DNA from: a virus
IMG/VR virus record: IMGVR_UViG_3300032360_000054
Coordinates: 1-22,503 of that record
Strand: one strand, 5' to 3'
Length of the DNA stretch: 22,503 bases
Part shown: piece by piece, positions 13,042 through 21,852 of the stretch
How the letters are laid out: each line of letters opens with the position of its first letter
Numbering within the stretch: position 1 is the stretch's first letter
The notes under the pieces: model-generated
Told to the model about the DNA's origin: nothing
Databases searched by the model: none
The model's input: the letters and a program-made list of their open reading frames with translations, nothing else
Translations under genes and position numbers: made by a program

Positions 13042-13686
13042 ATGAGTGGTGGAGGAAAGGGTGGTAAAAAAACAACAGAAAAAGCATTACCTGATTGGTT
13101 AAGAGGCCCGGCAGAAAGAAATCTACAAAGAGCAGAGGCAGTACAACAAATAGAGTACATGCCCTACTATGGGCCGGATGTTGCAGCTTTCACACCTGCA
13201 CAGAATGCAGCATTCGATGCAAACATAGGAGCAGCAGAAGCATTTGGTTTACTAGCTCCAAATAGTGGTTTGACTGCAACGAGTGGTATGCCAACACCAA
13301 CAGATTTCGATGGTTTCTCAGGATACAGTTCACAACCGATATACGAATCAGCTAAGGCTGAACTAAAGGCGAAACAACCGGGAGCAGTAGCACAATATGA
13401 TGCACTCTTCGGTAATGCAACACCTGCACTTCTAAATAGAGGTGGTGGCGGTGGAGGTGGTGGAGGAGGAATACCTCAAACACAACCAAGAATGCGACTA
13501 CCATCAGACATAAACCCAGCAAAATGGGGGCCGGATAGAGTATTAACAGAGACTAGCAAAGGTGGAAAGGGAGCAAGGGGTGGTAAACATCCTAATCGAC
13601 CACCTAGATATATAGCACCGGGAGCTACCGATAGAAAATTAGCAGCTTATCAAACACTAAACTGGGGTGATTGGGGTGGAGTTTAG
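13042..13686 (+). CDS. Gly-rich putative virion protein, 214 aa
   Basis: The ribosome binding site GGAG precedes ATG 13042. The N-terminus is Gly/Lys rich (MSGGGKGGKKTTEKALPDWL), followed by a segment common in phage head-interior proteins (YMPYYGPDVAAFTPAQNAAF, about 39-58). A run of ten glycines near residue 134-143 divides the protein, and the C-terminal part is basic (TSKGGKGARGGKHPNRPPR). It is the first of four consecutive genes whose products look like internal virion proteins. Basic and Gly-rich composition would suit DNA contact inside the head. The role is inferred. Confidence 0.75.
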   Translation: MSGGGKGGKKTTEKALPDWLRGPAERNLQRAEAVQQIEYMPYYGPDVAAFTPAQNAAFDANIGAAEAFGLLAPNSGLTATSGMPTPTDFDGFSGYSSQPIYESAKAELKAKQPGAVAQYDALFGNATPALLNRGGGGGGGGGGIPQTQPRMRLPSDINPAKWGPDRVLTETSKGGKGARGGKHPNRPPRYIAPGATDRKLAAYQTLNWGDWGGV

Positions 13687-13713
13687 AATGTGGCATAATT
13701 ACAGGAGATAGAA

Positions 13714-14496
13714 ATGGCAGGACAAGCACAAGTACCCGGAGGTCAAACAACTCCACCAAATATTAATAGTTTAGCTGCTCAAGGAATACAGGGTGCAGGA
13801 ATGGGTACTGCTCAGGGTATGGCTTATACACCATTGGGTGTAACAGCAGGTCAATTAGGCACTACAAATTTAGCTCCTTACATGAATCCTTACACGACAG
13901 ATGTCATTGATGCGAGTCAAGCGGATGTATTGAGAGGTGCAAATATAGGACTTGACCAGTTAGGCGCACAAGCTCAAATGGCAAAAGCATTCGGTGGTTC
14001 AAGGCATGGTATAGCAATGAGTGAAATGGGTAGAGGAGTAGGTGAGATTATGGGCCAACAAGCTGCTGGTCTACGTCAAGCCAATTACGCACAGGCTCAA
14101 CAAGCTGCTCAACAGGATATTTCAGGTAGGCTTCAGGCTGATTTAGCCAATCAGGGAGTCGATTTATCAGGAGCGCAACATAGACTAGGAGCAGCAGGTC
14201 AGTTAGGTAATCTATCCAATCTTGGATTTGGAATGGGTCAGACAGTTCAACAGAATCTAGCAACACAGGGAGCAATGCAACAAGCTCTACAACAAGCAGT
14301 CATGGATGCAGCAGGTCAGAAGTATGGAGAGTACACAGGACATCCTGCACAGGGACTACAGTACATGAATCAGGCACTATCACCGGGTGTGTATTCACAA
14401 CCTAATATACAGACTACGACCAAAACACCGGGTCTGTTTGATTACCTGACATTGGGAGCTTCGATGAAAGCAGGGCAGCCTTATGGTGGTTATTAG
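13714..14496 (+). CDS. Gln/Ala-rich putative internal virion protein, 260 aa
   Basis: The ribosome binding site AGGAGA lies upstream of ATG 13714 after a 27-nt gap. The protein is rich in Gln, Ala and Gly. It has a short motif LAPYMNPYTTDVIDASQADV (about 53-72) typical of phage internal proteins, then long Ala/Gln helices (about 85-200) likely to form coiled coils, and a C-terminal FDYLTLGAS. The opposite-strand ORF inside it is a shadow of the low-complexity sequence. Probable ejection or head-interior protein, comparable to the P22 gp7/gp20 class in position and composition rather than by recognisable homology. Confidence 0.75.
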   Translation: MAGQAQVPGGQTTPPNINSLAAQGIQGAGMGTAQGMAYTPLGVTAGQLGTTNLAPYMNPYTTDVIDASQADVLRGANIGLDQLGAQAQMAKAFGGSRHGIAMSEMGRGVGEIMGQQAAGLRQANYAQAQQAAQQDISGRLQADLANQGVDLSGAQHRLGAAGQLGNLSNLGFGMGQTVQQNLATQGAMQQALQQAVMDAAGQKYGEYTGHPAQGLQYMNQALSPGVYSQPNIQTTTKTPGLFDYLTLGASMKAGQPYGGY

Positions 14497-14505
14497 GAGA
14501 ATAAG

Positions 14506-15903
14506 ATGGCATTAGGATTAGGTCAAATATTGGGAATGGGACTGCTCAGTAACTTCTTTGGTGGTGAAGATAAACAAGGACTGTTACAACAAAAAAATAA
14601 TCAGCAACAACCAACTCAGGTAGCTAATAGTGGACAGAATCAAGGGTTCTTCCCTGACATGAATAACATGTCCAGAAGCCAATGGGCGAATACTGCTATC
14701 GCATTAAATTCAATGAGATTAGAACCTGATGCAAACCTTGCGACTGCAATGAGAGAGGCAATAGCATCAGATGACAAGAGAATGCAAGGAATGGAGACTG
14801 CTTCATGGCTAGATAATCAAGGTAGACCTGATTTAAGTGCAATGGTTAAAAGTGGAATACTAGACCCTACAAAAGCTCTTGAAATCGCCATGAAAAAAGA
14901 GTCGATTCCTGATTGGAGGCAAAAATATGATTTTGTGATGGGTAAACTTGAAAAGGGAGAGACGTTATCAGATATAGAAAAAGCTTTGTTCGGTATACCT
15001 ATAAAAGAAACAAACGAGACTCGGCAAAAACTTGATTTGTTAGCAAATCCACCTTATGAAATCGTTGGTGAAGATGGTTGGACTGACCAACAACTTGAGG
15101 TTGCTTTCGGTATCAGTCCAGAAAGCATTCCAATATTCCAAGCTAAGTTAGACAAGATTGATTCTCTCAGGGATTCAGACCCTAAATTTGAAATGTACTC
15201 AGAGGAAGAATACAAAGAAATGTACAGGAAGGTTCTTGCAGGAGGAGGAACAGATATTGATATTGATATAGAGGGTGATGAGGCAGAACTAGACGCAGGT
15301 AATTATGCTTCAGCCGCTACACAAGATTTGTACAAAGACCATAAAGCTATTGTTGATGGACTCCCTAAACTGATTCAACAGATACAAAAAATACATGCAA
15401 TGCAAGATATATTGGATAGAGCTGATGAGGGCGAAATTAGAACTGGTATTTTTGAGCCAATGCAGTCACAGGTTTCTCGAATAGCCGCAGGTTTAGGATT
15501 AGGTAGTGGTGACCAAGCAGCAAGTATGCAGTTGTTACAATCATATATGGGTGGAGATGTGTTCCCATTAATCCGTGCTTTAGGTATTGGTGCTAGGGGT
15601 ATGGATACACCTGAAGAAAGAAAATTCTTACAGGCTTCATTTGTTGGTGAAACAACTATGGAAGTTTCAACTTTACAAGCTATTACACAAAGAAGACTTG
15701 ATATATTACTGGAGGCATTGGATACATATAACCTCAGAGCAGGAACATTGACTGAAGATGGACAAAATTCAATCTACTTCAAGATGTATGAAGACACATT
15801 CAAGAGAAGAATAAGTCCAGTTAATGTACCAGTAAGACAAACAAAAGCTGTAATTGATGCATTAGAAGTAGACAAAAACGCAACTATGGATAAATACTTT
15901 TAA
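14506..15903 (+). CDS. Putative internal virion or ejection protein, 465 aa
   Basis: It begins with a short hydrophobic Gly/Leu segment (MALGLGQILGMGLLSNFF) that could be membrane-active, then a Gln/Asn-rich linker (about 25-50) and a mostly helical body. Near residue 248-262 is an acidic stretch (TDIDIDIEGDEAELD). Around 345-375 is a conserved-looking segment (GDVFPLIRALGIGARGMD) that I associate with internal proteins of related phages. The ribosome binding site is AGGAGA before ATG 14506. It overlaps the next gene by one base at TAATG. An ejection role is inferred from the N-terminus and neighbours. Confidence 0.75.
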   Translation: MALGLGQILGMGLLSNFFGGEDKQGLLQQKNNQQQPTQVANSGQNQGFFPDMNNMSRSQWANTAIALNSMRLEPDANLATAMREAIASDDKRMQGMETASWLDNQGRPDLSAMVKSGILDPTKALEIAMKKESIPDWRQKYDFVMGKLEKGETLSDIEKALFGIPIKETNETRQKLDLLANPPYEIVGEDGWTDQQLEVAFGISPESIPIFQAKLDKIDSLRDSDPKFEMYSEEEYKEMYRKVLAGGGTDIDIDIEGDEAELDAGNYASAATQDLYKDHKAIVDGLPKLIQQIQKIHAMQDILDRADEGEIRTGIFEPMQSQVSRIAAGLGLGSGDQAASMQLLQSYMGGDVFPLIRALGIGARGMDTPEERKFLQASFVGETTMEVSTLQAITQRRLDILLEALDTYNLRAGTLTEDGQNSIYFKMYEDTFKRRISPVNVPVRQTKAVIDALEVDKNATMDKYF

Positions 15904-18515
15904 TGGCCGCAGAAACTTTAGAAAATTTGATAACAGCGATAAACAATGCAGATGCAATGTTGGCAACAGCTTCTCCTGAAGATGCAGTTATAATACAAAC
16001 AGACATAGCTGAAATGGTCGCTAGAATCAAGGAAAAGTATCCTGATTACAAGCCTAATGCAGTTGCTGATATATCTCGTGAGAATCTAGAGTCACAGCTT
16101 CAGACTATGACTACTGAAACTGAAATTGCACCTGCTGCACCTGCTCAAATGATGGATGAAGAGCAAAACTATGGTATTGAAGCACTTAATGAATTTGTGA
16201 CCAATGACACAGGTCAAGTTGTTAACCAAGAAGCTCTTGCAGAACAGGAAATTATTACAGAAGACCCTCAACCTACTGGTCATAAAATTCTAGCAGAGCT
16301 TGGCGAAGGCAGATTTGTGTACGAATTGGCTAATGGCACACGAGGTTATATTGACCAAAAGGCAGGTCTAAGCACGACCAATCCTGACATGGTAAAAGCA
16401 GCATTGGCACATTTTGAACAGGGAGAGGCTTACACAGGAGATACAGTTGAGGATATAAGTAAAAAACAATGGTTTGAAGACATCATTATGGACGATGAGA
16501 CTCAAGCAAGACTAGATAAGTTCATGTCGGAATGGTTGTTTATAGGCAAGGGGTTCGATGAAGCAGCAGAATGGATTGGTAATAATTTAGGCAAAGATGG
16601 AGAGCAAATAGCCAATGATATGAGAATGAGAATTAAGGCTATGGAGGAAGCTAGACCCGGTGAAGCAATGGCACTCGGAATCGGAGGAGCTATAACAAGT
16701 GTTATACCTGCTATGATTGGATTACCTGCAACCTTCTATACTTGGATGGCAACCCTTCCTTGGCTACCAGCAACAGGAATTTCAGCAGGTGCAAGTGGTG
16801 TATTCAATTTAACAGAGGGTTTTGTGAGTGGATGGCTCGATAGTGAAGAGGGTCGTAGAACTGAGGAAGGAATAGATAGAGGTATAAGGCAAGGACTTAT
16901 TGGATTGGCTACCGGCCCACTCTCTGTATTTGCTCCTAAAGCTATAGCTGTAGGCTACAACAGAATTAAAAATGGAGTCATGACAAACTCGGTAGAAAAA
17001 ATACAGGAGATGTTCCAGATTTCAAAAGGTGCAGCTAAACTATTAAAAGATGCAGTAGCAGCAGGTGGAGATTCATTGAATGAAGTTTTGAAAAGAATGA
17101 ATAAGGGTGGAAGTCAAACAATGATAGCTGATGCAGGAATTGCGATACAGTCTCTGACTGATGCAATAGCTGCTGCAAGTGGACAAGCCGCAGAGATAGT
17201 TCAAGGAGCTATTCTGAAGAGAGTTGAAACAGTTGCAGGTACAGTAGATAAGACATTAGACAAAGTCATAGCCAAGCTACCATTTATGAAGGATACTTTA
17301 CCCAAAGAGGGTCTAAGACAAGATGCAAAACAGGTAGCAAGAGATTTAGCCAAGCAAACTGCACCTGAAAGAACAAAGTGGTACAAAAAGGCTTATGAAC
17401 ACAAGGTCAATTATCATACTCCTGAAGGTGAGGCAGTCATGGGTGTTCTCAATAGGATGCCTCCAGATTTAATGAGAAGAGCATTGAAGGAAGCAAATGA
17501 CCTCCTAAAAATGGAAGGAAAAGATGCTTTTCAACTAACAGCAGAAATTGGGGAGGATGGAATAATCAAATGGGTCAAACAACCCAACTTCATGCAACTA
17601 GACTATATCAAACGAGCTTTGAGTGAGATTGCTTATGGGGACGCTGCTGTACCAATAGCAGGTCAAGGCATACAGTTTCAAGCTTCAGCATTATCCAAAC
17701 AAGCTAAAAATATGCGTTACATGCTTAACGAAGCTTTGAAAAAGATGAACCCTGCCTATGGCAAGGCTGTTAAATTGGGTCAGGACAAAATAACAAGAGA
17801 AAACGCTATTGATATTGGTGAAAATGCCATGAACAACAATGTGACAGTTGCACAGCTAGTAAGATTGTTAGCTGACAAGAACATTGGTGAAGCTGAAAGG
17901 AAAATGGTTATGCTAGGTTTCAGAGCAAATCTAGACAGACTACTTGGAAATGTCAAAGCGACTGCTACTCATGGAGCAGATACCCAAGCAATGAAGAAGC
18001 TATGGAAAGATATGACAAGTAAAAATGCTCAGAAAAAATTGAAACTTCTTATTCCCAATAAAAAAGAATATAACCAAATAACCAAATTGCTAGATAAAGC
18101 AGAGGCAGCTCTTAATCTACAAGCAGCAGTTAATATAAACTCCAAGACTGCTATAAGAATTTCACAATCTGAGAGTATTAAGGAGCTAGGTCAGGAAGGG
18201 ATGCTCACACAAGTTGCTCAAGGTACAAAAGGCACTATGGATGTTCCTGCCATGATAGTGGGCAAACTTATGAGTTCTAAATTGATGACAGCAAGAGTAA
18301 AGAACACCATACTGAAAGAATTGGCTCAAGTTATGACAGAATTAAAAGGCGCACCTGCTCGTGAAGCATACAAAAAATTGTACAAAGCAGTTAGAGACGA
18401 TAATGTAGGGCAACAAACACTACTAGAGTTAACCCAGTTCATGATGGGTAGATTAAGATTGACTCCAACGATAGCAGCTACTCAAACATACAAACAAGTC
18501 ACAGAGGATAACTAA
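15903..18515 (+). CDS. Large putative ejection protein, 870 aa
   Basis: The start ATG overlaps the previous stop as TAATG, with no strong ribosome binding site, so coupling is likely. Residues 1-200 are acidic and soluble. Residues about 256-305 (ALGIGGAITSVIPAMIGLPA onwards) and 328-350 are Gly/Ala-rich hydrophobic helices able to insert in membranes. Residues 360-870 are long basic amphipathic helices rich in Ala, Lys and Leu. This design (soluble head, membrane-inserting segment, large helical tail) matches podovirus ejection proteins such as P22 gp16 or T7 gp15/gp16, which form a channel across the host envelope. No lytic transglycosylase motif is visible. It sits immediately before the portal, which fits packing in the capsid around it. 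Confidence 0.8.
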   Translation: MAAETLENLITAINNADAMLATASPEDAVIIQTDIAEMVARIKEKYPDYKPNAVADISRENLESQLQTMTTETEIAPAAPAQMMDEEQNYGIEALNEFVTNDTGQVVNQEALAEQEIITEDPQPTGHKILAELGEGRFVYELANGTRGYIDQKAGLSTTNPDMVKAALAHFEQGEAYTGDTVEDISKKQWFEDIIMDDETQARLDKFMSEWLFIGKGFDEAAEWIGNNLGKDGEQIANDMRMRIKAMEEARPGEAMALGIGGAITSVIPAMIGLPATFYTWMATLPWLPATGISAGASGVFNLTEGFVSGWLDSEEGRRTEEGIDRGIRQGLIGLATGPLSVFAPKAIAVGYNRIKNGVMTNSVEKIQEMFQISKGAAKLLKDAVAAGGDSLNEVLKRMNKGGSQTMIADAGIAIQSLTDAIAAASGQAAEIVQGAILKRVETVAGTVDKTLDKVIAKLPFMKDTLPKEGLRQDAKQVARDLAKQTAPERTKWYKKAYEHKVNYHTPEGEAVMGVLNRMPPDLMRRALKEANDLLKMEGKDAFQLTAEIGEDGIIKWVKQPNFMQLDYIKRALSEIAYGDAAVPIAGQGIQFQASALSKQAKNMRYMLNEALKKMNPAYGKAVKLGQDKITRENAIDIGENAMNNNVTVAQLVRLLADKNIGEAERKMVMLGFRANLDRLLGNVKATATHGADTQAMKKLWKDMTSKNAQKKLKLLIPNKKEYNQITKLLDKAEAALNLQAAVNINSKTAIRISQSESIKELGQEGMLTQVAQGTKGTMDVPAMIVGKLMSSKLMTARVKNTILKELAQVMTELKGAPAREAYKKLYKAVRDDNVGQQTLLELTQFMMGRLRLTPTIAATQTYKQVTEDN

Positions 18516-20608
18516 TGGAGAAACTTCAAGCAATGACAGAACAGCAAGTCGAGGACATCGCAAGTGATGCTGTACAACAGGCTGTCAACTTCGTAGAATC
18601 CGAAATAGCATCTGACAGAATCAAATCTCAGCGATATTTCGAGGGAGAGGTCGATATTGGCGAAGAAGATGGCCGCTCTAAGATAGTTTCTACTAAAGTA
18701 AGGGATACAGTAAGGGCAATAAAGCCTAGTTTGATGCGTGTTTTCCTCTCTTCAGAGAACCCGGTAGAGTACATTCCGACCTCCCAAGAGGACGTTAAGA
18801 TGGCAGAACAGGCTACCAAATACGCTCATTGGAGATTCACAGAACTGAATGGATATAGACTTTTGAACGATGTCATACACGATGCACTCGTCAAGAAAAC
18901 AGGTGTATTGAAGATATGGTGGGAAGACAACACAGAAGCTGAGATACACTCATTCACAAATGTTACAGAAGAGGAGATGTTCGCAATCGTCAACGAACCT
19001 GATGTAGAGGTCATAGAACATTCGACTGAAGTAACTATGGAAATGGACGAGATGGGCATGGAAATGGAAAGACCTCAACACTCATTGAAGATAAGTCGTT
19101 CAAAAGTGCAGGGTGAATTGAAGATTGAAGCTCTACCTCCTGAAGAATTTGTAGTGGATAGAAATGCCAAGAGTGTTGAAGATGCGTATGTAGTTGCACA
19201 CAGAACAGAGATGCGAGTGAGTGACCTCGTTGAAATGGGATACGATTTTGATGAAATATCCAATCTCTCAGGACTCACCACAGATGATTCCTTCACCGAT
19301 GCAGAGGATTTTGAACGTAGAGGTTATCAACAGGACGAAGAGGACAATAGTGAAGATGTATCAATGAAGAAGGTTCAAGTCACAGAAGCCTATATGAAAA
19401 TGGACAAGGAAGGAACTGGTGTTGCAACCATGTACCGGGTACTTCTTGCAGGTGGTGAAAACAAACTACTTGAGTGTGAACCTTGGGGAGATGTACCATT
19501 TGCAGTATTCGAGATAGACCCTGAGCCTCATACATTCTTCGGAAGAAGTGTTGCAGACCTAATTATGAACGACCAAGATTCCTCAACCGCTATGCTGAGA
19601 GGGTTGATGGATAATGTAGCCTTGACTAACTCCCCCAGACAAGGCTATGTTCAGGGCCAAGTCAATGTAGACGATTTAATGAACAACGAAATTGGTGGTT
19701 TAGTCAGACTGAAGTCTCCACAGGCTCTCGTAGATATTGCAACTCCATTCGTGGCAGGTCAAGTTTTAGACGCAATTCAATACATGGATATGACTGTAGA
19801 AGCAAAGACAGGAGTCTCTAAAGCGTCTATGGGATTAGACCCTGACGCATTACAGAACACTTCAGCTACAGCAGCTCGTCTACAAGCTCAACAAGGGTCA
19901 GCTCAAATAGAGGTTATGGCACGAAATCTTGCAGAGGGAGGTATGAAGCGTCTATTCAAGCTGATGCTGAATCTCTGTGTCGAAAATAGCAATGAAGAAG
20001 CAATGATGCGTATGCATGGAGAGTTTGTACCTGTAGACCCAAGAGCTTGGAATACATCGATGGACGTTACTATCAATGTGGGAATAGGAACAGGTAGAGA
20101 AGAACAAAAACAAGCTGCACTTGGACAGGCATTGCAGATGCAAATGCAGATATGGTCAACCTATGGGCCTTCCAATGGTCTAGTGACGATGACAGGAATC
20201 AGGAACACTCTTGGAGATATGTTGGCTTTGAATGGTGTCAGAAATGTCGATAGATACTTCAATCCAATGACTCCTGAACAAGAACAACAACTTATACAAC
20301 AGCAACAACAGATGCAACAAGAGAATCCACAGATGACAGATGGTGAAGCTCTCGTACAGGCAGAACAATATAAAGCTGATAAGAAGGCTGAGATGGATAT
20401 GCTTAAAGCACAGATTGATGCACAGAAAGCTATCGCAGTCGATGACAGAGAACGAGATGCACTTGACCAAGAACTGCTTATAAAGGCTGCTGAGATACTA
20501 GGTAAATATGGTACAGCAGTAGATACAGCTAAGATTAAACAAGCTCAACAAGAGCCTAGATACCCTCAAGAACCACCTGCAACAGCAGTAGAGGGAGGTA
20601 GATTCTAA
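18515..20608 (+). CDS. Portal protein, P22/SU10-like
   Basis: 697 aa, close to P22 gp1 (725). Recognisable portal features include SKIVSTKVRDTVRAIKPSLM (about 55-74), the ATKYAHWRF helix, the KTGVLKIWWED strand (about 128-138), LPPEEFVVDRNA (about 208-219) and the NDQDSSTAMLRGLMDN segment of the stem and crown region. The C-terminal ~100 residues are Gln-rich and charged coiled coil, like the long barrel helix of P22-type portals. It forms the dodecameric ring through which TerL pumps DNA. AGAGGA precedes the ATG, which overlaps the ejection gene stop. It is followed at once by a small gene, scaffold and capsid. Identity is confident. Confidence 0.92.
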   Translation: MEKLQAMTEQQVEDIASDAVQQAVNFVESEIASDRIKSQRYFEGEVDIGEEDGRSKIVSTKVRDTVRAIKPSLMRVFLSSENPVEYIPTSQEDVKMAEQATKYAHWRFTELNGYRLLNDVIHDALVKKTGVLKIWWEDNTEAEIHSFTNVTEEEMFAIVNEPDVEVIEHSTEVTMEMDEMGMEMERPQHSLKISRSKVQGELKIEALPPEEFVVDRNAKSVEDAYVVAHRTEMRVSDLVEMGYDFDEISNLSGLTTDDSFTDAEDFERRGYQQDEEDNSEDVSMKKVQVTEAYMKMDKEGTGVATMYRVLLAGGENKLLECEPWGDVPFAVFEIDPEPHTFFGRSVADLIMNDQDSSTAMLRGLMDNVALTNSPRQGYVQGQVNVDDLMNNEIGGLVRLKSPQALVDIATPFVAGQVLDAIQYMDMTVEAKTGVSKASMGLDPDALQNTSATAARLQAQQGSAQIEVMARNLAEGGMKRLFKLMLNLCVENSNEEAMMRMHGEFVPVDPRAWNTSMDVTINVGIGTGREEQKQAALGQALQMQMQIWSTYGPSNGLVTMTGIRNTLGDMLALNGVRNVDRYFNPMTPEQEQQLIQQQQQMQQENPQMTDGEALVQAEQYKADKKAEMDMLKAQIDAQKAIAVDDRERDALDQELLIKAAEILGKYGTAVDTAKIKQAQQEPRYPQEPPATAVEGGRF

Positions 20609-20853
20609 TGGCTAAAGTTCTGAACATTTTAGAAAAATCTGCTAAACTACGGACATTACAGGCTGACGATACTTATAAATCAGTCATAAAAGAAATTACA
20701 GACCAGCAAATCGCTATGTTTGTAAATGTTGATTCCACAGAGGAGCAACGAGGGGAAGCACATGATGTCATTCGTGCTTTGAGATTGATTGAGGATTACT
20801 TCGACTCTGTTTATACAGATGAAGCAATGCACAATCGCAAACGGAAGAAATAG
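20608..20853 (+). CDS. Small hypothetical protein, 81 aa
   Basis: The ribosome binding site GGGAGG is upstream, and the ATG overlaps the portal stop at TAATG. The product is helical and charged, with a basic end (HNRKRKK); a predicted helix spans about 36-70 (TEEQRGEAHDVIRALRLIED). It lies between portal and scaffold, where small assembly cofactors or second scaffold pieces occur. No family recognised. Confidence 0.8.
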   Translation: MAKVLNILEKSAKLRTLQADDTYKSVIKEITDQQIAMFVNVDSTEEQRGEAHDVIRALRLIEDYFDSVYTDEAMHNRKRKK

Positions 20854-20864
20854 GAGACAGCATC

Positions 20865-21836
20865 GTGCCAGAAGACACAACTGAAACCAAAATAACCAGC
20901 ATCGAAGATGCTGTAGAGAGCATTGTTGCTCCAAGTGAAGAACCAACTGAAGAAGTTTTAGAAGCTCAGGAAACAGAAGAAATATCTGCTGAACCTGAAA
21001 CTGAAGAAGTTGAAGAGGAGGAGGAAGTTCTAGAAGCTTCCGAATTTGAGGATGACGAAGACCTTATAGATGAGCCAAGTCAAGAAGAGCCTGAAGTTTT
21101 TTCTGTCAAGGTAGATGGACAGGAAGCTCAGGTAACCTTAGAAGACTTAAAGCAAGGCTATTCAGGACAGAAATACGTCCAACAGGGTATGCAAGACGTT
21201 GCCAATAAAAGAAAAGAGGCAGAAGACGTCTATGAAGCTCTGAATAATGAACGACAACAACTAGCAGAAATATACCAACAGCTCCAAAATGGAGGAGTTG
21301 CACAACCACCTTCCAAACCTACCAAGGAACAATTCGAGGCTGACCCAATAGGGTACATGCAGGAGAACCTTGCATACGAGGAGAAGAAGGCTGAGTACGA
21401 TAAGCAAATGGCCCAACTGCAAAATGTTTCACAGCAAAATAGTGAAGCACAGCAACATGCCAGACAGGCTTTCGTAAAGGAGCAGATGCAAATACTCCAG
21501 AAAGATATCCCTGAGTTCGCTGATGAAAAGACAGCGAGTAAACTCAAGAATAATTTGGTCAGTATAGGAATGAAACATTATGGTTACTCTAATGCAGAAA
21601 TTGAACAAATTACTGATGCAAGAGCTATCAAGGTATTAAATGACGCTAGGAAGTATCAAAATATCATTGCAGGTAAAACCAAAGCCGAGGTTAAAACCAA
21701 GGGTGCGAAATCTGTAGTGAAGCCGGGAGCTAAAAAACAGCCAACCCCTGATTCGAAAATTCGTTCTCGCCAACAGGCAAAACTAAGGAAAACTGGTAGC
21801 ATGGAAGATGCTGTCAGTTTAATTACTAATGTATAG
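20865..21836 (+). CDS. Scaffold protein
   Basis: 323 aa from GTG 20865 with GGAG about 12 nt before. The N-terminal ~90 residues are extremely acidic (runs of Glu, for example ETEEVEEEEEVLEASEFEDD), followed by FSVKVDGQEAQVTLEDLKQG (about 80-99), a segment widely shared by phage scaffolds next to SU10/DUF5309-type capsids. A long Gln/Glu/Lys coiled coil follows (about 110-220), then a basic C-terminus rich in Lys (about 270-310) suited to contact the capsid protein. Position directly before the capsid gene supports the call. There is no visible protease motif, so removal may not be by self-cleavage. Confidence 0.88.
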   Translation: MPEDTTETKITSIEDAVESIVAPSEEPTEEVLEAQETEEISAEPETEEVEEEEEVLEASEFEDDEDLIDEPSQEEPEVFSVKVDGQEAQVTLEDLKQGYSGQKYVQQGMQDVANKRKEAEDVYEALNNERQQLAEIYQQLQNGGVAQPPSKPTKEQFEADPIGYMQENLAYEEKKAEYDKQMAQLQNVSQQNSEAQQHARQAFVKEQMQILQKDIPEFADEKTASKLKNNLVSIGMKHYGYSNAEIEQITDARAIKVLNDARKYQNIIAGKTKAEVKTKGAKSVVKPGAKKQPTPDSKIRSRQQAKLRKTGSMEDAVSLITNV

Positions 21837-21852
21837 ATAATGGAGAAATATT

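Noticed and set aside
13441-13470. Gly-codon run as a microsatellite or recombination site
   Set aside because: Codons are mixed (GGT, GGC, GGA), so it is a protein-level glycine linker and not a perfect DNA repeat.
15420-15437. A second hammerhead-like core, CTGATGAGGGCGAAA, on the plus strand
   Set aside because: It contains the two core boxes but leaves only a few bases for stem II, and no stem I or stem III pairing is present. It lies inside a well-supported gene and encodes DEGEI, so it is chance.
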